Shown here piece by piece: positions 48,296 to 60,700 of a stretch of 64,000 nt of DNA. The notes under the pieces are model-generated. The model worked only from the letters and a program-made list of their open reading frames with translations. It had not been told where the DNA came from and did no database searches. Positions within the stretch are counted from its first letter, which is position 1, and the number at the start of each line of letters is the position of its first letter. A program made the translations under genes and the position numbers. The DNA comes from Haemaphysalis longicornis (lineage: Eukaryota > Arthropoda > Arachnida > Ixodida > Ixodidae): positions 1 to 64,000 of the forward strand of contig JABSTR010000944.1 of assembly GCA_013339765.2 (NCBI GenBank), in the 5' to 3' direction.

Positions 48296-48393
48296 TGGGA
48301 AGCCCAGCTGCTTCCGTCGGCCGGAGCGGTGGTGGCGGCGATTGGTGTCTCATTGCGCCCTAGCACGGTCCGGCAGGTGCCGGCATCAAGAAG
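48296..48393 (+). other. Probable 5'UTR part of gene B first coding exon
   Basis: A polypyrimidine run with acceptor ctttttctgtcttacag ends at 48295, 98 bases before the ATG, suggesting a spliced 5'UTR with at least one further non-coding exon upstream. The ATG sits in a good Kozak setting (aagATGG). The upstream exon and promoter were not located. Confidence 0.45.
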
Positions 48394-48747
48394 ATGGGAG
48401 ATGAGGACGCGAGGCCCGCCACATTCGGTGCGGCCGACTATGCCGTCTTCACGGTCATGCTGCTCGTGTCGTCGCTCATCGGCATCTACTACCGCTTCAC
48501 GGGCGACCGGCAGCAGACCGCCCGCGAATACTTGGTGGCCAACAAGAACATGTCGGTGGTGCCCGTGGCCTTCTCACTCATGGCCAGCTTTATGTCCGCA
48601 GTCACCCTCCTGGGCGTGCCGTCCGAGAACTATTACTACGGCACCCAGTTCGTCATCATCAACATTGCCTACATATTTGGCACGCCCATCGCGGCCTACA
48701 TCTTTTTGCCCGTGTTCTACGACCTCCAGGTCGTCAGCGTGTACGAG
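48394..48747 (+). CDS. Gene B first coding exon: N-terminus, TM1-TM2 and start of TM3
   Basis: 118 codons from ATG to donor gtgggt at 48748, phase 0. It opens MGDEDARPATFGAADYAVFT, the usual short acidic extracellular start of this family. It continues with NKNMSVVPVAFSLMASFMSA, TLLGVPSENYYYGTQF and LPVFYDLQVVSVYE. The ASFMSAVxxLGVPSE string is the TM1/TM2 signature of the SMCT/SMVT/NIS branch, where the iodide transporter has Q and this protein has T. No indel is seen. GC content and codon use are richer in G+C than the surroundings, as expected for a constrained exon. Confidence 0.94.
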
Positions 48748-51700
48748 GTGGGTGCTGTTTCCTGTCTTGAAATGTGTTTTGGACTTTCAGTGGAAAATGA
48801 ACTGGGTGCACTCTTGGGCCATTTCAGAACATGCTCTGTTTACCTGACCTAAGCAGACCCCTTTTTTCAAATGATTCAAAATAAAGTCAGGGCTGGGATC
48901 TCGGCATCTAGCTCTCGTGTGATCACGTGTGTGTAGAGGTGTAATGAAGCATTCAATAGGGCTCTGTTCATTTTTTCTCTTTGTCGTTGATGCCATTGTG
49001 GCTTCTCAGACCTCAGTGGGAAGAACTAGAGAGGAAGATAATGTAAATTCTGATGGTGTTGGGGTCGTTAAAGAGGAACAGTCCTGATCATAACGCTCTC
49101 TCACAGGGCAGTACCCATCACTTTAAATGGAAATTGCTTAAATAATACTACAGCCAAGTGTAACACTTTTCAGCAAATAGCACCACCACTAAATGAAACT
49201 TCTGATGAGTGGAAACAATTTTACTGCTCCGTTCGGATTCCACGCTATGAGGTAACACTGATGTCTGGGGTTCCCGTAAAGTACAACTAGTTTTTCTGGG
49301 TTGTGAGGGAATGGCCAAAGGACGTCAGCTTGGGTTTGGGGTGGCCCGTACTTTAATGAATGAATTAGTTCAATTAGGGACAGCATTCCCACTGCTAGTG
49401 GTGGGCTGCAACTGCTGCAGATGATGATGATATTTGGGCTGTACCCTTTGAATCGGGTGGGTGTGCCGCGCACACACTAGCCAGGGCAAACAGAAAGAGG
49501 AGTGCATCACAAACATAACATCAATAACGCGGCACGAACGAGACACAAGCATATGGCACACCAAAAGGAAACACTTGACAACACTAGTCAGCCACATACG
49601 AGAAACAAACAAACAAAAACAAAAAAAAAAACAGCATAAAAGAACGAAGAGTCTAAGAATGTGCAATTAACGTCCCTGGGCTGCCGTCGCACACCAGCGT
49701 TCCAGGCGGCGCTTCGTACGCGCAACAGCGCGCACGTCCACCACACCGTCGGCGTCCCCGAAGCCGAGAGCTTACTGCAGGGTCGGAGGCGGACCATTTT
49801 CGCGGACATTGTCACAGTGTCCGAAACCTGCACAGCTTAATTAAAATCAAGTGTTCGGCGGACTCGTCACCCTCGCCACAAGCACGGCACACCACACTGG
49901 ACACCTGGTCATCGAACGTTTTCTAGTTTTAGTAATGCGATGCCACCTGCCCACCAATTGTCCCTCCACACTCTGCCTGCCTGTTGGGGTAAGGGAAGAG
50001 TTGGTGTGAAAGGGAGACACTTCGTGGAACAAAGATGGAGGGAAGAAACTGCACCTGCTCCACTGTGATCCAACTTCGCTGCTCTGACCAGGTTACGAAT
50101 CATTGCGTACAGTATCCGCTTACAGAGACCAAGCATTGGACACTACAAAATCGCATTGCCATAGAAATACAGTCAAACCTGCATGCAACGAACCTCTATG
50201 TGACGAATTCCTGGAGTTAGCGAAGTTTCTCAATTCCCCATTTCCAACCCCATCGAAACCCATGTGTTAGCGACCTCTATGCAATGAAGGCATTGTGACG
50301 GATCGCTTTGATGTAATGAATTGGCTATGCTGATGAGCCACTGTTTTTTTTTTTTTTTTCACTTTTTTTTTAAATAGTGGCTAAAGAAATGTGCTAGTGT
50401 TGTGAATTTTGCCTTCACCGCAAAAAATATTGTGCGTTTCCACATGGGAGTGCAGTGTCAGTTCGAGTCTTTTGAGGCGCTTGGCCTGCCTGTCTGTGTG
50501 TAGTCGCACGTCTCCACTGGTACCTGTGGTTTCGTTCGACGAAAAAAAAAAGAACTTCACTGCCGGTACAGTCACCAATTTTGAGTGCGGGAAAGAACAT
50601 CAAAGTTTGTGAATAGGCTTCCTCTCAGCACAAGTTTGGTTCTTGTAACTCGTTAACCCTTTCAGACGCTATGTACACAACGGTGTACATTTTAATTCTG
50701 CGTTTTTTTACAAAAATAAATACCAAAGCAGAACGTTTTTGCTAGTTTATCATAGTTTTATATCCTTCGTCTAACAATGAAGATTTTAGGGCCATCTGGC
50801 GGGTAATAAGATTAATACAACCGTAAACAAACAAATAGGCAACGCGCGCGACGGCTTCAGCGGGTGAGCTTTTTCAACTCTTTCTCCTCGTTTTCTCAAA
50901 AGAATTGCAGTCCTAAAAATATAGAAACAACGCATATCATACAAATATATACGTACATGGAAATTTTCAGCGCTTCTCGACGCTCCTGACCCCTGTGACG
51001 CTATGTACACAATTCTGTAGATGACTGTAAAAAAAAAAACTAACATTGTCTTGGGGTCAGCAACCTGCCATTTCATCTTATTTGGTGAGATACGGAGCAT
51101 AGAAACAACAACAAAAGTTTCGAGGGGGAAATAGCGAGCGGCGTCTGAAAGGGTTAAGACACCAAAAAGTGTCAAAAGGCCAAAGTAATACTTTAGTTAC
51201 ATTTGTGAATAAGAGGGGCTAGAGACCTGGCCTCTTCAGAGCGCTGTGTAGTGCCTAAGTCCGTGCAATAACACCAGGTGCAAGTCGCACAGTTTTTTAC
51301 TGTGAACTAAATCCCTGAATGGTGGGTTTACCTTCACTGATGCCCAGCATTTTGGTTTGGTTTCTGCTTAATTCACGTGAGCCTTAACTCGAAACCTGCA
51401 TGTAACAAAAAATTGGGAATTTTTGTCAACTTCCAGGTTTAACTGTACCATCGCACTGAAAACGTTACCATACACAATAAAACTTTAGCTTTATTGTGTA
51501 TGGTACCTTGTAAATTCCTGTTACCACGTTGTTTTTCCTTTCACTCTTTGCCAGTATCTGGAGAGGAGATTTGGAAGGGCGACCCGGTTAGCCAGGTCAG
51601 CGACGTTGATTATACAAATGGTAAGTTGGCGGTCCCACATTACTCGGTGAAAATAGTGGAGTTATGCTGTGGACATCAATACTGAGGATCATGCCCTTGT

Positions 51701-54700
51701 GTTAAATGGTTGCTTGAGGCACCCTCCACACGTCTTGCAGATGTATGGGACAGGACAAGTCAGTTTTTGTTCAAGGCGAGAGGTTGGGCATTGTAAACTC
51801 TCATTGATCCAAAGAATGCTACTGAAAATGAAAAATTCGGCTTCCTTTTTCGTTTGTGGAGGTTCAAAAAAATAATTTGTGTTGACAGTAAATGAAAATA
51901 GCTAAAAGCAGCCAACAAAGCTCAGTGTACATGTGGAGGTTAGCCTAACCAGATGGCAGCTTGTTCTACAGTAAAAAGAAGGGCTGTGTTTGCAAAAGCC
52001 AATTCTTTAGCGCAGTTCTTCTGAACCCTTTCAGGGTCAATGGTGTTCATGTACGTCCTTTGCAAACACCTTCAAAATGGTCAATGATGTACATGTGCGT
52101 CATCGCTTGTGTGTTTGAAAGGAGCGCTTTTTTCGATCATTTCTCTCACTTGGCATGTGCTGCCACACTGCGGAAATTCGTGAAATTTCTTTCTTGCGAG
52201 GAAGGCTCTTTTCTTTCTTTAAGCTTTACTACAGCGGTGCGCCGGCTATCGCTTGCACATCTGGTCACGCGCAGGCGTGCAGTGGCTAGTTTCGTTTTTG
52301 TCGTTTGGGTGCTTCCCCCTTCTTGCTCCCGCAAAACTTTTTTAGAATTTTTCTTGCATTACTCGTGAATAAACCACGTGTATGTAACAACACAACCAAT
52401 TTTTTTGTCACATTATGGTCACCCTATAAAAATTACAATTTTTTCCTAAAATAGATTCTTCGAAAGAATTTAAATCAGCAATAAAAAAAAATCGACCCTG
52501 GGGAGTCTCATTTGGCGAAAAAATTCGACAGTGAAAGGGTTTATGGTTAGTGACCAGAGTAGTAGCTAATCTTTCTTCAATTATTGCCGTTGGTGGAGCT
52601 ACCGTAACCGTTGTTATTCTATAACTTTTTATGGCATCAACACTGAAAAGTCAGTGCCCCTGTTCAAATTTAAATGACACGTTGTAGTGCTAAACCTTGT
52701 GTAGGGGATGGGTGGCAAGTGGTGGCACTTCACGGAAGAGATCAATAAGTATTGGGAATGGAATCAAAAAACAAAGCCCACCCAGCTGCTTACACAATCA
52801 TAAAGGCAGGAAACTGGGAGGCCTTTCAGTTGCACCTGTGCCATTTCACAACTGGAGAAGCTTCAGAGAGGAGATAGAACAAGGCAGCAGAGCCTCACAT
52901 CTTTGATGAGATATCTGACAGCTGCTGCGTTACATAAAACAAGCAAACCACCAGTCTAGTGTTCCGCCAAGGCACAGGTCATCCTTTGTTGGAAGTTTTC
53001 TCTTCTGTCACCTATTGCAGATAAACCAATGTTTTAAACTCCTACTAAATAATCAAACAATGAAAAATGTGGTTTAAACTTCACAGTGCAGCCACAAACA
53101 AAACTGGCAATTTCGCTCTAATTTGAAGGCCAGCTGCACTCAAAATTTTGACGTCTTGAAAACACTATTTCCATATTGTCCGCTGAAAAAGAAAGCAAGA
53201 TGCAAAATACGACAGCTGAAATACGTGAATGGACGCCGCAAGTGATGAGCGAAAATCGGTGATTTTGAAACCGAAATCGAGGAGAGCGCGGCCATTGCAG
53301 TGACGTTGCAGTTGTCCAGTGAGAAGCCGACGGTCAGCAGCTCGGAAGCAAGCCTTCACGCAAGCTCTACGTGCACACGGGGCAGCAAATGGCTTAACCG
53401 TTCGCAGCAGAGCTCGACTGATTCTCCAGCTGCGTGGCTGGTCAGAGGAAGGAGCCCCCGGATGGCCGGAGCGCCACAGGTGCATCGTGGCTGTTAACGC
53501 GATCATCCGCTGGCAGGTGCAGCGTGGTCTTCGGCGGATATTTTTTAAACGCTTCTGACTGATTAACGAGGCGTTTCACGGGGCTACCACTCGTGTCCCA
53601 GCTGATTTGATGGTACTTACTACACATTGAAAATAAATTTGGTCAAGGTGAAATTTGAGTGCAGTTGGCCTTTAATTAAGGGGGTGCCTTCCAGTGGGGT
53701 TCTGGCTGTGGCCGAAACTTGCTTTGTTTTAGTCAATGCGTCCGAAAGTTTAGAGGGCACCCACATCCATTGCAGCTTTCTAGTATTGGAAAGAATTGTG
53801 AAATGTGGGCCCAAGTTTTATTTATGTCGGTTGTATGCAATTGTAGTTGTCTTGGAGGCACTGAAAAGTGAAAACAAGCGGGCTGTTAATAGGTTGCAGA
53901 CAGTTTTGTGGATGCAAGCGTACTTTTCCTCGCACTAGCAACAGTTTATTAACACAATATTTCAAAAGGGAAAACAATTCAAAACATACAACTTGTGCGA
54001 TGTGTTTTTCTCCTCTTCTTTAATTTAAGATATGGCAAATCGTAATGGTAAATTGGTATTGGCTAAGCTGGTATGGTGCTGTGTTACTGGGGCCTGTGTC
54101 GTGGGGTAAAAATGTGCCGATATTGCAACACTGACTCTGTGAGCGCAATTTGCGTTTCGGATACTAAGAATGTACTCTTTACGAGTTTGTTACCAAATAA
54201 GTAGGAAATATCGTTTTTTCATTTAAAAAAATTTGCTGAAGTTGAGAAGGAAACTTTTGTGTAATAACTGTTGTGGGCAGCTGACGGGAAGTGAGCAATT
54301 ATTCGTCGTAGTGATATATTGTTGAAGCGACATTTGTTGTAGTGTCGTACGGCTGTATAGGTTCAACGCTTGTTAGTAGCAAAAGCTGTAGATTATTTGT
54401 GCCATCAACTATGCTGCCAGCCAGCCATCAACTTGAGTGTCACCACTGTGGTTCTAAGCTTTCTCCTTGGTGGCAGCAGTGCATAGGAACCAGACATCTG
54501 GAGTGCGGTCAGAGGGGATCATTCTTTGCATTTTGTGACATCCTCTTTTACACCGCAGAACAACAACAAAAAAAGGCAAGCAGAAGAGGGAAATGCCAAC
54601 TCAAATTGCAGTAGGCTCGGGATAATTCAAACTTTCGATTAATTCAAACTAATTTCAAAAATTTTGGTTGGCCCACTATGTTTTCAATGCATTTTAAAGC

Positions 54701-57700
54701 CGCCTAATTCAAACTGCTGTTTTGTGTAAAATTTTACTAATTCATACTTTTTGCTTGTCTTTGCTTGAAAATATCTGCTGCATTTGCCGTCTTGCTGCAC
54801 ATTTTCATCCTTATATCACTAACAGACACAGTTAAAGCCAATTACCTGCATAGACGTGTCAAAGTGAAACCTGCAATGAACTGGCTGTTCTTGCTGGCAT
54901 CGCAAACTTTGTTTTGAACTCTCATGCAAAGACAAAGCAGTCATCCGTTTGTAATTTTTAATACATGGTACGTTTTATTACAAAGCAAGTTTGATATGTT
55001 GCCCCTAGTCATATTTATGAGAACTTCTAATAATTCAAACAAAATCATGTAACCCTTTGAGTTTGCATTATTGAGCTCGTCTACTGTATTATATGTCTTA
55101 ACAAACAAAACATTTTCATTCAGCAATAACTGAAAAAGCAACATTGGGTCGGATTTCATTTGAAAATAGGATGAATCGATGGATGAATAAAAAATAAACT
55201 CAGACTTTTAGTGGTGCCTTCCTTGAGGCAAAAGTTTGCGGGTACGTGCCAACCACTGACCTCTTTAAATTCTCTGGTGCGTGATGCCTTGTCGGCTTTC
55301 TTTCTTTCTTTTCCTTTTTACAGTTGCTACGAAACTGGTAAAACAATTCAATTTTTGTAAACACTGTAAACGAGATGAATTTTGGAATGCTATGAGCGGT
55401 TCATGGCATTTTTTTCCCCTGTAGTTTTCAGAAGGCTGTATGCTTGAAGGTAGTACATTTATTTTATGCAAAAAAATGTTTGTATGTCTTCTTTGCACAT
55501 TACGCCGTATTCTTGCATGCGATAACCTGCACCATAGTTGATACATTGTTCAGGTACCGTTCAGGTTCTATCTGGCTTACCGTCAAAAGCAAAAATAAAG
55601 TGAAGGCTTTACGGTTCAACCTTGAACTCGCGCTAGGCTATCTTTATCACCTATCCTACCATTCCAAGGTCAGAAATGCTGCTGCTGTGTCGGTGTGATA
55701 ACAGGAACAAGTGAAAGAGGAGTTTCTGACATTCCAGCTACTATCTGAAAATAATCAGCTTGATAGACGTTTCTTGCAGTTGAGTAGTTTTGTTTGATAA
55801 CCATTTGAATGTACTTGACATGCATCAACATGATGTATTTTTGAAATACTTGTTTTTCTTTTTTATTGAGAATTAAAACAGCATTTTGCAGTAAAATATA
55901 TAAGGATATTTGTTTTTCATAGGGGCACATGTGGGTGCATGGGTAACATACAGATCCAGGTTATATGCACGAAAATACGGTAGATGATCATTGAGTGCAA
56001 CTGCCAGCAGTTACGAACCTAAAGCTGAAGCTAACTTTTTGCAGGACCCTCACTAGTGCCATTCAGTCGTTATTTATCAAGTGCTTGAAAAAAAGAGAGG
56101 TGCAATACTGTATGTAGTGCATGCTTTGTTTGTCAACCTCAGTTTTAAAAAAAAAGAATATGTTAAAACGTAGAGAGCTGAAGACAAGACAAATGAAAAA
56201 TAAAGGGACAAATGAAACGGTCGATACGTGCATCAATCATTCAGTTTTCCCTTTATTTGGTGTTTGTCATAAACTTTAACGCTCTACGTTTTAACTTGTT
56301 CTGATACCAACTAGCACTACTCAAGTTTTAAAAAAAATTTTCTCTGTATGTTCAGCGTTTGTTAAAAGACAAAGTATTTCGTTTTCTTCACCCCTGTTCA
56401 GATGAAAAGTATATATTGTTCTACTGCGCGCCTTTCTAGAGCATTGAAACACTGAGGAACCTTACAACGTAACCATAAACAAGTTCACTAGGAAATGTAT
56501 GCTTGCATGAGTGTGTGTTGCCCCTTCACAAAGTTCTGTGCCTGCTGTGGTGGCTTAGTTCCTAAGGTGTTCGGCTACTGAGCACTAGGAAATGAGTTCA
56601 ATCCCAGCCGCAGTGGCTGTTTTTCTGATGGAGGGGAGAAACAAAAAGCGCCCGTGTGTCGACATTTCGACGTACATGATTCTTACATGGTCTGTATTAA
56701 TCCATAGCTCTCAGCTACTGCATGACTGATAGCCCAAGCGTAGTTTTAACGTGTAAAACAACCGAAACTTGACTTCTTTTCTACAGGTGCTGTACATGGC
56801 AGTCGTGCTGTACGCCCCAGCCGTGGCCCTGAGTGCAGTAACTGGCATATCAAAGTGGCTCTCCATTATCTCTGTGGGCTTAGTCTGCACATTTTATTGC
56901 ACCATTGTGAGTGCGCCTTCTTTTATCTTGCCTAGATGGAGTTATCTGAATGTGACTTCTGCTTATCACCTACCTATCTGTCGTATTGCCTTTCGTTTTC
57001 TGTGAAAGTCCAGTGTGTATGTACCCTATAAAAGGCATCTGATGCAAGACATATTTCCGCTTTTACTGGCACGTTCCTAACGTAAGTGCTTGAGGCACGT
57101 CCTTATCTATCTGGGGGACCTTTGCATTGTTCCTGTATCTTGCACCCTTAGTCACGCTTACAGTGCATTTAAAAAAAACCTGTATTAAAGTGTTCATGAA
57201 GTTATAAGCCCACGATATTGACCTAGCCTGTTTTTATGGTTTAAACAATTTTTAAACAACAAAATACAGTTAATGTTTATTGTTTTTACTTTTGTTGAGA
57301 AGGTTTATTTTAGAAGAAAGCTTGCTTTTAGCAGTTAGGATATGGTATAATTTTTGGAACATGTTGTCCTTATAGGCCACGAATGTAGAGGACTTGGTGG
57401 TGCTCAAGTGCAATGCAAAAAATGTTAATAAAAAAAAACTGAAATTGCTTTTGAAATTTTTTTTGGTTGTGGTTATTAACAGTGGTTGCTCGCTGCTATT
57501 GAAGGCTGCACATATCTTAAACCATATTTTGCTTCGTGTTGTTTCGCTTCAAGTTTAGATTTCAGCCCTGCCATACAAACATGTATGAGGATGTAGGAAG
57601 GGTTTGTAAACTAAATTTTTGTTGTGAAACGGCCTCGGAGCAATCTGCGTGGACCTATAGTAGCAGTTGAATTCCTCATCTAGGTGCTCCTGAGAAAAGC

Positions 57701-60700
57701 TTCAGCAACCCCTAACTCTCAAGTTACTTTTATGTTCGTTCCCAAAAGCATCAACGGAGCACATACTTTTTCGTTCCTAAACTCAGCGGCGAATGGTTAG
57801 TATTAGTGCTGGTTGATGAACCATATAAACACCAAGCTGTTTCTTTAGGAACAGTTAGAATATCCGCATTTCTTGTTTGCATCACGGTATTCAGATATAA
57901 TGTTGAATTTTTGTAACACTAATGATAATAGGTCTAATGCGGCCTTTGGATGAAAGGAGGTCAAATTTGCATTCATGTATGGAGCAAATTGGGGTGAAAA
58001 GGACATCCTAGCTCAAATAACAGAAAAGAGTGGAGTGGGGCTGCACATGGGCATGGACAGCCGGTGGGCTATCAGGGTAACAGAATTGCTCCCGAGAGGC
58101 GGGACTGGAAGTAGGGGAAGAAGACTGTGAACTCGGTGGAGGTACGAGATAAACGAATATTGTGGCAAAGAATAGACTTGGGCAGCGCAATACTGGAGAG
58201 TTTTCCAGTGTATGACAGAGGCTTTCATCCTGCAATGAACCTAAAGGTAACCAGGCGAGTCTGGTTTCAATAACTAGTCTGACCTATTCTTAGCATTGGA
58301 TTTGTGGGGCCGAAAAATGCCTTAATTGCTGAGAATCGTTCTTAAACCGCTGATCAAACGTGACGCAAACACCGGCGACTGTAGTCGCTGTTTGCATCAC
58401 GATAAATTGAGAACAAGCGAGGGTAGCGGGGATGTATAGTGGTATAGAAGCAACTGAAAACAGCACCGATAGTGTACGTAGTTCGGGGTTTACGGAAGTC
58501 CGTCTGGCCAGGTGGTGAGTTCATAACGACGGTGCGGTCACTGACCAAGTCAATTGAAAAAAGTTGACGCTTTGGATCCCATATGGTAAACCCTGCTCCG
58601 TATGGGATCCGAAACGTCAACATTTTTTCAATTGACTTCGTCAGTGACCACAACTTTGTTATGAAACTGAATACAGCGCTACCACGTACTGCACAGTTTG
58701 GTCAGTTTCGGTCACAGCAGTCGTGCTTCTCCCAAAATCCTACATCCTTTGCTGCTCGTGGCCACTCAGCAAAACGTTCCTTCATGGGACCTGTGATCAG
58801 TATTGTAGCTTATTAAAGAAAAACATGGTGGGAAAAGCGCTACGACGACGAGGACAAGCCAAACGTACACTGGGACAAGGCGCTACTACCGCTTTGAACA
58901 TTTACCAAACAAGGCCCAGCTGGCAGTTCTTCTAAGAAAAACATATTGTCCTTTGGCGCCTTACGTATGTTGGTGTCGAATCCAACTGCTTGTGCGTAGT
59001 TTGCACACTTCCTCGGAAAGTGGTACCTCCGCCCCAAGCACTGGACTAGTAGTGCCATCTATTGGCAGCCAGGAAATACGTTGCCACACGCAAGGCGTCT
59101 TAACCACTTCCAGTGCAAGTTGCGCAGTATAGCCAGCGGCGGTGGCACCTGTCATCACGTTTTCGATATTTCTCTACCTTATTTTTTTTTAAAACTAGCA
59201 CCTAAGTGCTGGTATGTTCGTGTTCTTGTTGATGCTAATGTATCGATCTAGAGCAACTTGTATTTGGCTTCAGTGTCCCTTTAATATAGGATGATGCTTG
59301 CGGGCAGTGGGCTGCCAAGCTAAGCGTTTCAGCTGCCTGGTTCAGATGCTGGCTTTGTGCTTCATTTCGGATGAAGCTGAACAATATTTCCTCTTTCTTC
59401 TCTCAGCCTGATTGTTCACCTTACTTTTCAGGGAGGCATGAAGGCTGTCCTGTGGACAGACCTGTTCCAGTCGATACTCAGTTCCTGGCCATGTTTGCGG
59501 TGGTCGGTGTGGGCACGTACCGTCATGGGCGGCGTCTACAACGTCTGGAGTGAGGGCCCAAGGCAGGGAGGCCGGATAGAGTTTTTAAAGTGAGCCACCA
59601 ATTCGTGCTCTTTCTATAACGATGGTTATTGCAGGTTCGGCGTAGTCATGTCTGTATCTCCTTGTTTACAATCAGGCGGCAAGTAGCGAGTCTGCCTTCC
59701 ACGTTCAGCTCTTGTGTGGACAGTAACTTGCATTTGATAGAGCAAGTTCTGTGCTCCCTCACATAGTTCTGTCTGCCCGAACGAAGTTTTGCACTCGGGC
59801 CGGCGGCCGAAGCTGCGTGTATGTCTTGGTCACGTTCGCTTCGCGATGAAATTCAACGGAGTGCACCTGCGGGCAGACTGTGCTTACTATGTTGGAATTA
59901 TCACTAGCGACGATTCAACCGTGCACCGGGTATGTAGAGTGTGCACGATTTTTTTAAAAACCTTCTCGCTTGCGCCAGAGTCAAGTTACTTGTCGTTTGG
60001 CCCTGTCAATCGCAACAAGCGAGAGCTACCCTTACGACGAACAGGTGGCAATAGATCGCCTGTTAATTTAGCGCTTCGACCTCAAATCTCATGCCGTGAC
60101 GATGTGTTTGTTCAAAATCATTCGGGAAATTGTCCTGAAGTCGAACAAAATGTGTGCGTCAAACCGGGTCTTTTGATTCGGGGCGTCGTGGGCTGTTATG
60201 CTTCCACTACGGTGCATACTTGGGTAATATGATATTATTTGTGTCATGTTATGCATGTTTTTCATTGCATACTGGCTCCAAGGCATTTGTAGTAGTGGTT
60301 TAGGCACTCATCAAAGCTCTAGGCACACTTCTGGCAGATGGGCTAATAGGCAACCCGCTTTGCAAACATTCAACAGATGCCGCAGTAGGTGTTACCATGT
60401 GCGACGGAAAATGACGAAACGTTCTACTTAAAACTCATGTCGCCGGTGCCGACGGTAGCGGGCTGCAAAAATTTAGCACTGCACGCTGTTAAAAGTTAAA
60501 CTAACAGATGGTGCCACGTTAAGGCAAGTGTATCGAAGTGGCTAAAATCCGACTATCCATAACGAGAATGCAAATCGAAACAGCGCCCCTGTCGTCGTTC
60601 TCGCCTGCTAGGTTGCGCTGTCCGCTTGACGTTTTGTAGGTCAAGTAAAGGCCGTGTGCACATTCAGGTTTAACCACCATCTCGCGTCTCCGTGCGGCAC

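Noticed and set aside
48176..48847. Plus-strand open frame of 223 codons
   Set aside because: Shadow frame of gene B first exon; serine- and arginine-rich product without family likeness.
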